Shown here: in pieces, positions 6,626-15,476 of the stretch
Numbering within the stretch: the first letter of the stretch is position 1
Layout of the letters: every line of letters starts with the position of its first letter
NCBI RefSeq assembly: GCF_009498275.1
Contig: NZ_CP045643.1
Coordinates: forward strand, 2,976,001 to 3,040,000
Length of the DNA stretch: 64,000 nt
Direction: 5' to 3'
From: Streptomyces fagopyri
GTDB taxonomy: Bacteria; Actinomycetota; Actinomycetes; Streptomycetales; Streptomycetaceae
Made by a program: the position numbers and the translations under genes
The notes under the pieces: generated by a model
The model's input: only the letters and a program-made list of their open reading frames with translations
Told to the model about the DNA's origin: nothing
Databases searched by the model: none

Positions 6626-7358
6626 CGACGGGCTCCGTCCGCCTCCCTCGCCGGCGTCCCAGTCGCTTGGCGACCGGGCCGTACGCCGCCCCGCCGAGGA
6701 CCAGCACGGCGCCCGCCACCACGGCGGTCAGGATCAGTCGCAGGGGTCCGGGGGTGGAGATCCCGCCGAGCGCCTCGAAGCCCGTGGGGCGCTTCAGCAT
6801 GCCCTCCATGGGCCAGGCGATGGCGTCGACGCGGCCCTTCACCGCGGCGCGCGACACCGTGCCGTTGAAGGCCTCGGTGAGGTGTGCCGTCGAGTCCAGC
6901 GAGCCGCTGCGCTCGTCGCCGAGCAGGAAGAGCCGTCCTTCGGGGACCTCGACGGTCGGGATGCGCTTCGTCTCGGCGGCCTCGCCCTGGGGGAGATACG
7001 GTTCGTCGATCTTCTTGCCGTTGACCGTCAGCTTGCCGTTCGTGCAGCAGGCGACGGTGTCACCGCCGACCGCGACGACCCGCTTGACGATGAGCATGTC
7101 GCCCCAGCTCTTCTGCTTGAAGACGATGACGTCACCGCGCTCGACGTCAGCGCCGTCTATCCGCTCCGCCAGGATGCGGTCGCCCACCTTGATGGTCGGC
7201 ACCATCGACTCGGTCGGCACCGTGTACGGCTGATACACGACCGCGCCCCAGGCGAAGCCGCCGAGGAAGAGCACACAGCCGAGGGCCACGGCCAGTCCCG
7301 ACAGCACGCTGCCGAGCCGCCCGTGGCCCTCGTCCGTACGACCTGACGTGCTGCTCAT
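6615..7358 (-). CDS. sipZ: Type I signal peptidase (SipZ-like)
   Basis: A 247-residue membrane-bound serine/lysine protease that removes secretory signal peptides outside the membrane. The ATG at 7358 follows GGAGGA. The N-terminal anchor is around residues 15-40 (VLSGLAVALGCVLFLGGFAW). TVPTESMVPT holds the catalytic serine, and MLIVKRVVAVGGD holds the catalytic lysine. LLGDERSGSLDS is the conserved box E region. A second hydrophobic segment near the C-terminus (LILTAVVAGAVLVLGGAAYG) suggests two membrane spans. In S. lividans sipZ heads an operon with unrelated downstream genes; here NUDIX, DUF2469 and yraN follow. The letter assignment rests on gene order. Confidence 0.9.
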   Translation of the reverse strand: MSSTSGRTDEGHGRLGSVLSGLAVALGCVLFLGGFAWGAVVYQPYTVPTESMVPTIKVGDRILAERIDGADVERGDVIVFKQKSWGDMLIVKRVVAVGGDTVACCTNGKLTVNGKKIDEPYLPQGEAAETKRIPTVEVPEGRLFLLGDERSGSLDSTAHLTEAFNGTVSRAAVKGRVDAIAWPMEGMLKRPTGFEALGGISTPGPLRLILTAVVAGAVLVLGGAAYGPVAKRLGRRRGRRTEPVGVG

Positions 7359-7439
7359 CCCAGTGCTCCTCCGACTCGGAGAATCGACCACGCGGTCCTG
7401 GGTACGGGCCGCGGAAGATCGGCGATCTGGGACGGCACC

Positions 7440-8390
7440 CTACCCGGCGGTACCCCGCCCAGAAACCCTGGGGTTTCCGGCGGTAAGGCGACGCCTGCGC
7501 CAGAGCACCAGGGGCGCCGCGCCGGCCAGTCCCAGGGCGCCCGGGGCGGCCGCGCTGAGGTTCTGGTCGAAGGTGTCGGGGATCGGCAGCGTGTTCCAGC
7601 GGGTGGGCGGCCAGGCGATCACGATGGCGCGGCCCACGACGTTGCCCACGGGTACGAAGCCCTGGTACTTGTCCTGCTGGTGGTAACGGGAGTCCAGCGA
7701 GTTCTGCCGGTGGTCACCCATGACCCAGATTTTGCCCGCGGGTACCGTCACCTTGAACTGGCCGCCCTGGTCGTCGACGCTGCACGGCGTGTTCCCGGCG
7801 TACACGTACGTCTCGTTGAGCGCCTTGCCGTTGACCGTCAGCGGGCCCGAGTTCTCGCACTCGATCGTGTCACCGGCGACGCCGATGACCCGCTTGATGA
7901 GGTCCTTCTCGTCCGCGGACGGCATCAGGCCGATCTTGCTGAGGACCTGCTGCACGGCGTTCGGGTTGGGCGTCGGCTCCCCCGCCAGCCAGTTGTCGGG
8001 GTCGTGGAAGACGACGACCTCGCCGCGTGAGGGCTCCGAGCCGAACCAGGGCGTGAGCTTGTCGACCAGTACCCGGTCGCCCTGCTGGAGGGTGTTCTGC
8101 ATCGAGTCCGAGGGGATCGAGAACGCCTGCACCAGGAAGGTCTTGATCAGCAGCGCGAGGACCAGTGCGATACCGATGAGGAGCGGCAGTTCCTTCCAGA
8201 AGGAACGCGGATTCTTGGGCTTCTCGTCCTGCTCGCCGTGCTCCTTCGTACCGCCGCCGTCCCCGGAGTCACTCCCGGTACCGACGTCCTCGCTCGTGGC
8301 CGGGGTGGCCGATCCGTCGACTCGCTCCGGCTGCTCCTCGGGGCCATCGTGTCCGGATCGTGCGCCGACCGCCAAATCCCCCACATCCAC
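7440..8390 (-). CDS. sipY: Type I signal peptidase (SipY-like)
   Basis: A 316-residue signal peptidase with a long acidic N-terminal cytoplasmic region, one anchor at about residues 68-90 (LPLLIGIALVLALLIKTFLV), catalytic serine in SIPSDSMQNT and catalytic lysine in DLIKRVIGVAGD. Box E is MGDHRQNSLDSR. A C-terminal hydrophobic stretch followed by RRRR suggests a second anchor with a cytoplasmic basic tail. The GTG at 8390 lies within the last 122 bp of the sipX frame, an unusually long overlap; I saw no later in-frame ATG or GTG before the anchor. It processes exported proteins along with the neighbouring paralogues. Confidence 0.9.
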   Translation of the reverse strand: MDVGDLAVGARSGHDGPEEQPERVDGSATPATSEDVGTGSDSGDGGGTKEHGEQDEKPKNPRSFWKELPLLIGIALVLALLIKTFLVQAFSIPSDSMQNTLQQGDRVLVDKLTPWFGSEPSRGEVVVFHDPDNWLAGEPTPNPNAVQQVLSKIGLMPSADEKDLIKRVIGVAGDTIECENSGPLTVNGKALNETYVYAGNTPCSVDDQGGQFKVTVPAGKIWVMGDHRQNSLDSRYHQQDKYQGFVPVGNVVGRAIVIAWPPTRWNTLPIPDTFDQNLSAAAPGALGLAGAAPLVLWRRRRLTAGNPRVSGRGTAG

Positions 8391-9357
8391 TCCTCACTCC
8401 GTGCCACCGCCTGCCCCGGATCCGGCGCAGGCCCACCACTCCCATAACGAGCGGGAGTTCCGCAGGGCTCGGGAGCGGGATCAATCCATTGAGATCCGCG
8501 GACGCCACCCTATGCGACGGTCCCATGGCCGTGGCCGACCCGCTCGGCACCGAAGCGTACGTGTCCGGCTCCTTCAGGCGAGTCCAGTGCCCGAAGGGCC
8601 ACGCGATGACCATGGCTCTGCCGACGACGGACTTCTCGGAGACGGTACCGCCGTACTTCTCCTTGCGGTGGTACCTGGAGTCGGCCGAGTTGTCCCGGTG
8701 GTCGCCCATGACCCAGAGGCGGCCCTTGGGGACGGTCTCCTCGAAGGGGAAATCCGATGGCTTGTTGTCGGCGTGGATGTACGGCTCGTCGAGCGGCATG
8801 CCGTTGACCGTGACGCGCCCCTGCGTGTCGCAGCACTTGACGGTGTCGCCGCCGACCGCGACGACCCGCTTGATGAGGTCCTTGTCGTTGTCGGAGGGCA
8901 GCAGACCGATCTGGGTCAGCCCCTCCTTGACCTGCTTGATGACGACCGGGTCGTTCTTCTTGGTGGTCTTCTCCCCGGCCAGCCAGTTCCCCGGGTCCTT
9001 GAAGACGACGACGTCACCGCGCTGCGGCTTGGAGCCGAACCATGGCGTGAACTTGTCGACGAGCACCCGGTCGCCGATCTGGATCGTGCTCTCCATGGAG
9101 CCCGACGGGATGACGAAGGCCTGGACGAGGAAGGTCTTGAGGACCAGGGCTATGAGCACCGCGACGCCGACGAGAAGCGGGATCTCCTTGACCGCGGAGC
9201 GCCGCCGTCGCCGTTTCACCTTGCGCTGGAGCTTGCGGCGCTCGGCGCGGCCGGGGCGTACGGCGCCTCCGGAGGCGCGCCGTGTCCCGGTGGGCAGCAG
9301 GTTGTCGGCCGCGTGCTCGGAGACTCCGCGCGGCCTCCCGCGGTTACCCATGGGCAC
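8269..9357 (-). CDS. sipX: Type I signal peptidase (SipX-like)
   Basis: A 362-residue signal peptidase with an Arg/Lys-rich N-terminus (about residues 25-57), an anchor near 58-80 (IPLLVGVAVLIALVLKTFLV), catalytic serine in VIPSGSMEST and lysine in DLIKRVVAVGGDTVKCC. MGDHRDNSADSR is box E. The frame continues about 80 residues past the usual catalytic fold with a hydrophobic stretch, then an Arg/Gly-rich tail that overlaps sipY by 122 bp in another frame. Its start overlaps the sipW stop by 14 bp, so W, X and Y form one transcription unit. Confidence 0.9.
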   Translation of the reverse strand: MPMGNRGRPRGVSEHAADNLLPTGTRRASGGAVRPGRAERRKLQRKVKRRRRRSAVKEIPLLVGVAVLIALVLKTFLVQAFVIPSGSMESTIQIGDRVLVDKFTPWFGSKPQRGDVVVFKDPGNWLAGEKTTKKNDPVVIKQVKEGLTQIGLLPSDNDKDLIKRVVAVGGDTVKCCDTQGRVTVNGMPLDEPYIHADNKPSDFPFEETVPKGRLWVMGDHRDNSADSRYHRKEKYGGTVSEKSVVGRAMVIAWPFGHWTRLKEPDTYASVPSGSATAMGPSHRVASADLNGLIPLPSPAELPLVMGVVGLRRIRGRRWHGVRSGCGGFGGRRTIRTRWPRGAAGASRRIGHPGHERGRRYRE

Positions 9358-10060
9358 CGTCCGCTGCCGGGACGCGCGCGTAGGCGCCGGCGCGCCTCAG
9401 ACGGGTCCAGTCGTCCGAGGGCCAGGCGATCCAGTCGGCTCGGCCGATGACGTCGCCGACGGGGATCATGCCGCCCCCGGGGGACCCCAGGTGGTCCCGG
9501 GAGTCGCTGGAGTCGCTGCGGTGGTCCCCCAGCAGGAACAGGCCGCCGGCGGGCACCTCGACGTCGAAGGGCACCTCCGACGGGCTGTCCCCCGGATACA
9601 GAAACGTCGACTCGTCGACCGAACGGCCGTTCACCTCGAGCCTCCCCTTCTTGTCGCAGCAGACCACGTGGTCTCCCCCCACACCGACGACGCGTTTGAC
9701 GTAGTCGGCGTTCCCGAAGTAGCCGGTGCCGTCGAACACGACGATGTCTCCCCGCTGCGGCTCAGCACCGAAACGGTACGCCAACTTATTTACGAGAACG
9801 CGGTCCCCGATCCTCAATCCCGGCTCCATCGAGCTGCTGGGAATCTCGAAGGGCTGCGCCACGAAGGTGCTGAAACCGACCAGGAACAGCAGACAGACCA
9901 GCACGGTCAGCGTGATCCGGCCGCCGGGGACCCACTCCACGACCCGGTCCGACAACGCGAAACGCGACCGTCCCTCCGCCCCCTCGGTGTCCGTGTTCTC
10001 CACGGACTCTGCGGGGTGGGAGGAGCGGTCGCGCTCCGTGTGCTGTGCTTCGGTGTTCAT
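9344..10060 (-). CDS. sipW: Type I signal peptidase (SipW-like)
   Basis: A 238-residue signal peptidase, first gene of the W-X-Y operon. The N-terminal 45 residues are acidic and cytosolic. An anchor follows (ITLTVLVCLLFLVGFSTFVA), then the catalytic serine in EIPSSSMEPG and lysine in DYVKRVVGVGGD. LLGDHRSDSSDSRDHLG is box E. No C-terminal membrane span is evident, unlike its three neighbours. The start ATG at 10060 lies about 45 bp from the rplS stop, so read-through from the ribosomal operon is possible. Confidence 0.9.
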   Translation of the reverse strand: MNTEAQHTERDRSSHPAESVENTDTEGAEGRSRFALSDRVVEWVPGGRITLTVLVCLLFLVGFSTFVAQPFEIPSSSMEPGLRIGDRVLVNKLAYRFGAEPQRGDIVVFDGTGYFGNADYVKRVVGVGGDHVVCCDKKGRLEVNGRSVDESTFLYPGDSPSEVPFDVEVPAGGLFLLGDHRSDSSDSRDHLGSPGGGMIPVGDVIGRADWIAWPSDDWTRLRRAGAYARVPAADGAHG

Positions 10061-10105
10061 CGGAGCCAGATGCTATCCGGCGTCCGTATGAGCCTCCGCG
10101 TGAGC

Positions 10106-10456
10106 TCAGTTGTCGCGCTTCTCCTTGATCTTCGCGGCCTTGCCGCGCAGGTCACGGAGGTAGTACAGCTTCGCGCGACGCACGTCACCGCGGGTGACGA
10201 GCTCGATCTTCTCGACGATCGGGGTGTGCACCGGGAAGGTGCGCTCGACGCCGACCGAGAAGGAGACCTTGCGGACCGTGAAGGTCTCGCGGACACCGGC
10301 GCCCTGGCGACGGATGACGACGCCCTTGAACTGCTGCACACGAGAGCGGTTGCCCTCGATGACGCGCACGTGGACGTTGACGGTGTCACCCGGGCGGAAG
10401 GCCGGGACGTCGGTGCGCAGCGAGGCGCTGTCGACGGAGTCGAGCAGGTGAGACAT
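10106..10456 (-). CDS. rplS: 50S ribosomal protein L19
   Basis: A 116-residue protein of the 30S-50S interface. The start [20 protein letters not shown] at 10456 matches the family; nine upstream in-frame codons from GTG 10483 are rejected because orthologues begin at [25 protein letters not shown] and [11 protein letters not shown] are the conserved L19 core, and the tail [13 protein letters not shown] is basic. It lies about 130 bp downstream of trmD in the conserved rpsP-khpA-rimM-trmD-rplS order. Confidence 0.97.
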   Translation of the reverse strand: MSHLLDSVDSASLRTDVPAFRPGDTVNVHVRVIEGNRSRVQQFKGVVIRRQGAGVRETFTVRKVSFSVGVERTFPVHTPIVEKIELVTRGDVRRAKLYYLRDLRGKAAKIKEKRDN

Positions 10457-10588
10457 GAAATCTGCTTTCTTCGCCGATGCCACAGGTCATCGACGGGAGA
10501 AGGGTTTTCAGGAGAGTGCTGCCGCGTCGGGGCGGGCGTCGTGTCCCCCTGTGGCAGGGGCGCACGCCGGACGACGTAGAGCAGCGGC

Positions 10589-11410
10589 CTATTCTTCCAC
10601 GGCCTCGGGTCTGCGCCAAAATCGGCCGTCGGGATCCGGCTGCCACCCCAGGATGGAGAGCATCTCGCGGTCCTTCTTGTCGAAGAGGGACGCCTCGCAG
10701 CGCTCGATGAGGTCGGGCCGGTTGGCCGTCGTGCGGCGCAGTGCCTCGTCGCGGCGCCAGCGGGCGATCTTGCCGTGGTGGCCGCTGAGCAGCACGTCGG
10801 GGATCTCCCGGCCGCGCCACTCGGGGGGCTTGGTGTAGACGGGGCCCTCCAGGAGGTTGGCCATGGCCCCGGGTGCGAAGGAGTCGTCCCGGTGGGACTC
10901 GGCGTTGCCGAGGACGCCCGGGAGCAGACGTGCGACGGCCTCCGTGACGACGAGGACGGCCGCCTCGCCGCCGGCGAGCACGTAGTCGCCGATGGACACC
11001 TCGTGGACGGGCATGCGGGTGGCGTACTCGTCGATGACGCGGCGGTCGATGCCCTCGTAGCGGGCGGGGGTGAACACCAGCCAGGGGCGCTCGGACAGTT
11101 CGACGGCGAGTTCCTGGGTGAAGGGGCGTCCGCTGGGCGTGGGCACGACGAGGGCGGGCTCGTGCGAGCCCGTCTCGTAGCCGTCGGCCAGTACGGAGTC
11201 CAAGGCCTCGCCCCAGGGGTCGGTCTTCATGACCATGCCGGGGCCGCCGCCGTACGGGGTGTCGTCGACCGTGTTGTGGCGGTCGTACGTCCACTCCCGG
11301 AGATCGTGCACGTGCACGTTCAGCTGTCCACGCGCGCGTGCCTTGCCGACGAGCGAGACGTTCAGGGGGTCCAGGTACTCCGGGAAGATCGTGACGACGT
11401 CCAGCCGCAT
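10589..11410 (-). CDS. trmD: tRNA (guanine-37-N1)-methyltransferase
   Basis: A 273-residue SPOUT-class, SAM-dependent enzyme that methylates G37 of tRNAs and prevents frameshifting. [20 protein letters not shown] is the family start. DTPYGGGPGMVMK and the knot region EVSIGDYVLAGGEAAVLV are conserved, as is CRYEGIDRRV-like ARYEGIDRRVIDEY. The start overlaps the rimM stop by one base (TAATG), indicating coupling. Length is slightly above the usual 240-250 residues through a C-terminal extension. Confidence 0.97.
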   Translation of the reverse strand: MRLDVVTIFPEYLDPLNVSLVGKARARGQLNVHVHDLREWTYDRHNTVDDTPYGGGPGMVMKTDPWGEALDSVLADGYETGSHEPALVVPTPSGRPFTQELAVELSERPWLVFTPARYEGIDRRVIDEYATRMPVHEVSIGDYVLAGGEAAVLVVTEAVARLLPGVLGNAESHRDDSFAPGAMANLLEGPVYTKPPEWRGREIPDVLLSGHHGKIARWRRDEALRRTTANRPDLIERCEASLFDKKDREMLSILGWQPDPDGRFWRRPEAVEE

Positions 11411-11964
11411 TACGCCTCTTCCCCGGTGGAGTCCCGGGAGGACGCGATCTCGGCGCGGTCGTCGATCAGGCCCGGCGGCGGGTCGATGACGGCTCGCTGC
11501 TCGTCCAGGTCGATCTCGATGACGATCTCCTCGACGAACGGGATCAGGACCTCGGTGCCGTCGGGCCGTTCGACCACGAACAGGTCCTGCGCCGGCAGGT
11601 GCGAGATCTCGGTGATCCGTCCGACCTCGTCACCGTCCTTGGTGACCACGTCCAGGTCCATCAGCTGGTGGTCGTAGTACTCGTCCGGGTCCTCGGGCTG
11701 CTCGTCGGGGTCGACGTCGGCGATGAGCAGGGTGTTGCGCAGCGCCTCGGCGGCGGTGCGGTCGCGTACGCCCTCGAAACGGAGCAGCAGACGGCCGCTG
11801 TGCACGCGGCCCGTCTCGATGGTCAGCGGACCGGTGGAGGCGGGGTCGGTGGCCAGGACGGCGCCGGGGGCGAGTCTGACTTCCGGCTCGTCGGTACGTA
11901 CCTCGACGGTGACCTCGCCCTTGATGCCGTGGGCGCGGCCGACGCGAGCGACTACCAGCTGCAC
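11410..11964 (-). CDS. rimM: Ribosome maturation factor RimM
   Basis: A 184-residue 16S rRNA processing factor that binds S19 in the 30S subunit. The N-terminal beta-barrel begins [20 protein letters not shown], with the family hallmark [10 protein letters not shown]. The PRC-barrel domain follows [11 protein letters not shown] and ends with [17 protein letters not shown]. The final 25 residues are a non-conserved acidic tail. It lies in the rpsP-khpA-rimM-trmD operon, with trmD coupled directly downstream. Confidence 0.95.
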   Translation of the reverse strand: MQLVVARVGRAHGIKGEVTVEVRTDEPEVRLAPGAVLATDPASTGPLTIETGRVHSGRLLLRFEGVRDRTAAEALRNTLLIADVDPDEQPEDPDEYYDHQLMDLDVVTKDGDEVGRITEISHLPAQDLFVVERPDGTEVLIPFVEEIVIEIDLDEQRAVIDPPPGLIDDRAEIASSRDSTGEEA

Positions 11965-12071
11965 TGTGCTTGATCTCCTGTCGGTGTGCCTGCGGCGTTG
12001 TTTCGCAGACGACTACGGGCCGGGGACGGCCGGATGGCCCTCCCCGGCCCGAGCCGGTGCTGCCTGTTACG

Positions 12072-12311
12072 TCAGCGGACGTGGTCCACGTCGACGAGGT
12101 CGACGCGGACACCGCGGCCGCCGATGGCGCCGACGACCGTACGCAGAGCGCGCGCGGTGCGGCCGTTGCGGCCGATCACCTTACCGAGGTCGTCGGGGTG
12201 GACCCGGACCTCCAGTACGCGCCCGCGGCGCAGGTCGCGCGAGGCGACCTGCACGTCGTCGGGGTTGTCGACGATGCCCTTCACGAGGTGCTCGAGAGCC
12301 TCCTCGAGCAT
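12072..12311 (-). CDS. khpA: KH-domain RNA-binding protein KhpA
   Basis: A 79-residue single KH-domain protein. DDLGKVIGRNGRTARALRTV contains the GxxG RNA-binding loop. It usually pairs with KhpB/Jag in RNA binding linked to cell-size control in other Gram-positive bacteria. It starts 2 bp after the rpsP stop, consistent with tight co-expression with ribosomal protein S16. There is no room for any other domain. Confidence 0.93.
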   Translation of the reverse strand: MLEEALEHLVKGIVDNPDDVQVASRDLRRGRVLEVRVHPDDLGKVIGRNGRTARALRTVVGAIGGRGVRVDLVDVDHVR

Positions 12312-12313
12312 GC

Positions 12314-12733
12314 TCAGGCCTCGGTCGACGCGGACTCGGCCGCGGCCTCGTCCTTCTTCTCAGCCTTCTTCTTCTGGGTGATGGCCTCACCCTTGCCCTC
12401 GTCGTCGCCGCCCAGGGCGTCGAACAGCGGGCGCGACGCCTTCGGCTCGGCGACGAGCAGCGGAGCGGGGGCGGGCAGACCCTTGAACTTCTGCCAGTCG
12501 CCGGTCAGCTTGAGGATGGCGAGCACGGGCTCGGTCGGCTGCGCGCCGACACCCAGCCAGTACTGCGCGCGGTCCGTGTCGACCTCGATGCGCGAGGGGT
12601 TCTGCACCGGGTGGTACAGGCCGATCTCCTCGATGGCCCGGCCATCACGGCGGGTACGGGAGTCGGCGACGACGATGCGGTAGTGAGGCGAACGGATCTT
12701 GCCCAGACGCTTCAGCTTGATCTTGACTGCCAC
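12314..12733 (-). CDS. rpsP: 30S ribosomal protein S16
   Basis: A 139-residue protein. [20 protein letters not shown] and [20 protein letters not shown] are the S16 signature. The C-terminus has an actinobacterial extension of about 50 residues rich in Lys, Ala and Glu. It is the first gene of the operon with khpA, rimM, trmD and probably rplS. The 280 bp upstream contain no gene and presumably hold the operon promoter, but I could not place a convincing -10/-35 pair. Confidence 0.97.
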   Translation of the reverse strand: MAVKIKLKRLGKIRSPHYRIVVADSRTRRDGRAIEEIGLYHPVQNPSRIEVDTDRAQYWLGVGAQPTEPVLAILKLTGDWQKFKGLPAPAPLLVAEPKASRPLFDALGGDDEGKGEAITQKKKAEKKDEAAAESASTEA

Positions 12734-13013
12734 GGAAGTGGTGTCTCCTGGTCTTGACGTGGTTGGGCACGGCGAGATTGCCGCGTGGGGTTGCGGTACC
12801 CGAGTGCCCGACGGACGCGTCAGCCGGAGGAGAGAGGGGTCCTATGCGACTGTCGAGTACAGCTAGCCATTGTGCCACACCCTGGAGGTTCACCTCACCG
12901 GGCGTATGTGCGGGGCCATGCCTGAAGGGGGCCCGGCGCCGGCCCCGGGGCGCCGTCACCCGGCGCTCACCGGGCGGTGCGGCCGAGTACGGCTGCCACG
13001 AGCAGCCGTCCTC

Positions 13014-13610
13014 TCAGCTCGCGGCCGCCCCGACCACTTCCGGGATCCGGAAGGGCTTGCCACACCCCCCGCACACGATCGGCGCCTGTGCCAGCACGGA
13101 CGGGACGACCCGTACGTTGCGGCCGCAGTCACAGACGGCCTTGACGCGGACGCCTCCTCCGGAGGAGCCGTGCCGGGCGGCGGGGCCCCGGAACGAGCGG
13201 GCCGTGTCGGCGGTGGTCGCGGCGGTGTGCGCCTTGAGGGCCCGCTGGAGCCGCTCGATGGTCGGGCGATAGCGGCGCTTCGCCTCGGGGTTGAGCGTGA
13301 CGAGCGAGAAGCCGCTGCTCGGGTGCGGTTCCTCGGGGTGGTCAAGGCCCAGCTCCTCGGCGATCGCCAGGAATCTGCGGTTGTGGTAGCGGCCGGCGCG
13401 TGAGGTGTCGCGGACTCCGCGGGCGGCGGCGATGCCATGGACTGCCTCGTGCAACAGGCGTTCGAAGGAGAGTTCGTGCCCGCAGGCGGACGACGATTCT
13501 CCGATCAGGGACTCGGGCGCGGCCAGATCGGGCAGCTCGGGGTGGTGCCGCTGAATGTCGGCCCACGCCCCTGCCAGCTCTGCGGCAAGAACAGGTGGTG
13601 TCGTGCTCAC
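13014..13610 (-). CDS. SprT-like putative zinc metalloprotease
   Basis: A 198-residue protein. LLHEAVHGIAAARGVRD gives an HExxH motif (HEAVH) with a downstream HNRRF, as in SprT-like gluzincins. The C-terminus has a zinc-ribbon pair (CDCGRNVRVVPSVL, then CGGCGKPFRI). The family is related to the DNA-protein-crosslink proteases SprTN/SPRTN, but bacterial members are poorly characterised. It lies on the same strand as the adjacent proline-tRNA ligase gene, with about 250 bp between them. It has no signal peptide, so a cytosolic role is expected. Family assignment is from the motif pattern only. Confidence 0.7.
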   Translation of the reverse strand: MSTTPPVLAAELAGAWADIQRHHPELPDLAAPESLIGESSSACGHELSFERLLHEAVHGIAAARGVRDTSRAGRYHNRRFLAIAEELGLDHPEEPHPSSGFSLVTLNPEAKRRYRPTIERLQRALKAHTAATTADTARSFRGPAARHGSSGGGVRVKAVCDCGRNVRVVPSVLAQAPIVCGGCGKPFRIPEVVGAAAS

Positions 13611-13861
13611 GTCGTGACAACGAGCCGGGGGCCCTGTGTGTTCCTATTCCGGGGCATCCCAAATAATTTGCACGTACCCGTCAGTTGCCGCTGATGCGTC
13701 CTGACGAGGGCGGGTGCGCTGATCTGCGGAGAAGCCTCACAGCTCACACCAAGCCGGTACGTAGTAACGCGTACGCCCCGGCGCGTAGACGCTGTCCGCA
13801 CGCCGGGTCACCTGTCGTCATCAGATGCGCAAGAGGCGTTTCGGCCGCCCTGGGGGACGGC

Positions 13862-15277
13862 TCAGTAGGCGCGCGCCACGACGGCGACGTTACCGGGTGC
13901 GTCGTCGCTGTCGGGCACCGACCCGTCCTCGGCGACCAGACACCGTACGGTCACGGAGTGCTCGGCCAGCCTGGCCTCGCCCTCTTCGCCGAGGTCGGCC
14001 CACGGAATGCGGGCCCAGCCACCGGCCGCGGCGGCCTCGACGGCCTGCTCGACCGTCGCCACGTCCGACGTACGGGACTCACGGCGCTCGCGCGACTGCC
14101 TCAGGAGCAGCGCCTGGTCCTCCTCCAGGACGGCGGGGAGCAGTCCCGCCAGGGCGTCGAGGGCGACCGGTTCCTTGCCGCCGGGGATGCGGCGGGCCAG
14201 CATCGCGGTGCCGTTCTCCAGGTCACGGGGCCCGACCTCGATGCGAACCGGTACGCCCTTGAGTTCCCAGTCGACCGCGCGCCGTCCGAAGGGGGTGTCG
14301 GTACGGTCGTCCACCTGGACCCGTACGCCCGCCGCCGAGAGCCGGTCGCCGATCTCGCGGACCTTGGCCAGAACCGCTTCGTCGTCCTTGATCGCCAGGA
14401 CGACGGCCTGCACGGGGGCGAGCCGGGGCGGCACCCGCAGCCCGCTGTCGTCGCCGTGCGACATGATCAGGCCACCGACCATGCGGGTCGAGGACCCCCA
14501 GGAGGTCTGCCAGACGAGTTCCTGCCTGCCGTCCTTGGACAGGTACTGGGTGTTGAAGGCCTTCGCGAAGTTCTGGCCGAGTTCGTGGCTGGTGCCCATC
14601 TGGAGGGCCTTGCCGTCGCCCATCATGCCTTCGAGCGTGAGGGTGTTGATCGCGCCCGCGAACCGCTCGCGCGGGGTCTTGCGGCCGAGCAGTACGTCGA
14701 TGCCCAGGACGTCGACCATGAAGTCCTCGTACACCTCCTTGTGGATGTACGCGGCGTAGTCCCGGGCGTCCTCGTACGTGGCGTGGGCGGTGTGGCCCTC
14801 CTGCCACAGGAACTCGGTGGTGCGGAGGAACACGCGCGGGCGCATCTCCCAACGGACCACGTTCGCCCACTGGTTGATCAGCAGCGGCAGGTCGCGGTAG
14901 CTCTGCACCCACTTGGAGAAGGAGGCGTTGATGATCGTCTCGGAGGTGGGGCGGACGACGACCGGCTCCTCCAGCTCCTTGCCGCCGCCGTGCGTGACGA
15001 CGGCGAGCTCGGGGGCGAAGCCCTCGACGTGCTCGGCCTCCTTCGTCAGGTACGACTGGGGGATGAAGAGCGGGAAGTACGCGTTCTGGGCGCCCGCCGT
15101 CTTGATGCGGGCGTCCATCTCCTGCTGCATCCGTTCCCACAGCCCGTACCCGTAGGGCCGGATGATCATGGTGCCGCGCACCGGCCCGTTGTCGGCCAGT
15201 TCGGCCTTGTTGATCAGGTCCTGGTACCAGCGCGGGAAGTCTTCCGCCTGGGGCGTGAGAACAGGTGCCTTTGCCAT
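13862..15277 (-). CDS. proS: Proline-tRNA ligase, archaeal/eukaryotic-type
   Basis: A 471-residue class II synthetase that charges tRNA-Pro. The ATG at 15277 (MAKAPVLTPQAEDFPRWYQD) is the family start; the upstream extension is Arg/Pro-rich. VVRPTSETIINASFSKW is motif 2-like, RPRVFLRTTEFLWQEGHTAH is the proline-binding region, and TSWGSSTRMVGGLIMSHGDD is motif 3-like. The absence of the INS editing domain and the C-terminal tyrosine (VARAY) mark the archaeal/eukaryotic type rather than the long bacterial ProRS. The zinc-binding cysteines of some members are absent. Streptomyces usually carry a bacterial-type ProRS elsewhere, so this may be a second copy; that cannot be checked here. Confidence 0.92.
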   Translation of the reverse strand: MAKAPVLTPQAEDFPRWYQDLINKAELADNGPVRGTMIIRPYGYGLWERMQQEMDARIKTAGAQNAYFPLFIPQSYLTKEAEHVEGFAPELAVVTHGGGKELEEPVVVRPTSETIINASFSKWVQSYRDLPLLINQWANVVRWEMRPRVFLRTTEFLWQEGHTAHATYEDARDYAAYIHKEVYEDFMVDVLGIDVLLGRKTPRERFAGAINTLTLEGMMGDGKALQMGTSHELGQNFAKAFNTQYLSKDGRQELVWQTSWGSSTRMVGGLIMSHGDDSGLRVPPRLAPVQAVVLAIKDDEAVLAKVREIGDRLSAAGVRVQVDDRTDTPFGRRAVDWELKGVPVRIEVGPRDLENGTAMLARRIPGGKEPVALDALAGLLPAVLEEDQALLLRQSRERRESRTSDVATVEQAVEAAAAGGWARIPWADLGEEGEARLAEHSVTVRCLVAEDGSVPDSDDAPGNVAVVARAY

Positions 15278-15476
15278 GGCGCGATGGTACGGGCCCACGT
15301 TGCCGGGACGTGAATTCTCGCGCCGCGCGCGGACAGCGCACAAGCAGCGCGCCGCAACCCCTGGACGGCGCGACGAGTGCGGAGTTATCTGACATACGGG
15401 GGAAGTGCGCGCGCACGGCGCGGGGGTCGGGGAAACGGGGCACAGCGACAACTCTCGGCGGATTGGGGCGCTTTCG

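Noticed and set aside
8360..10579. Long open frame on the plus strand opposite the signal peptidase genes
   Set aside because: It is antisense to four clearly coding genes, is Ser/Arg/Pro-rich and follows the high-GC codon pattern of the opposite strand.
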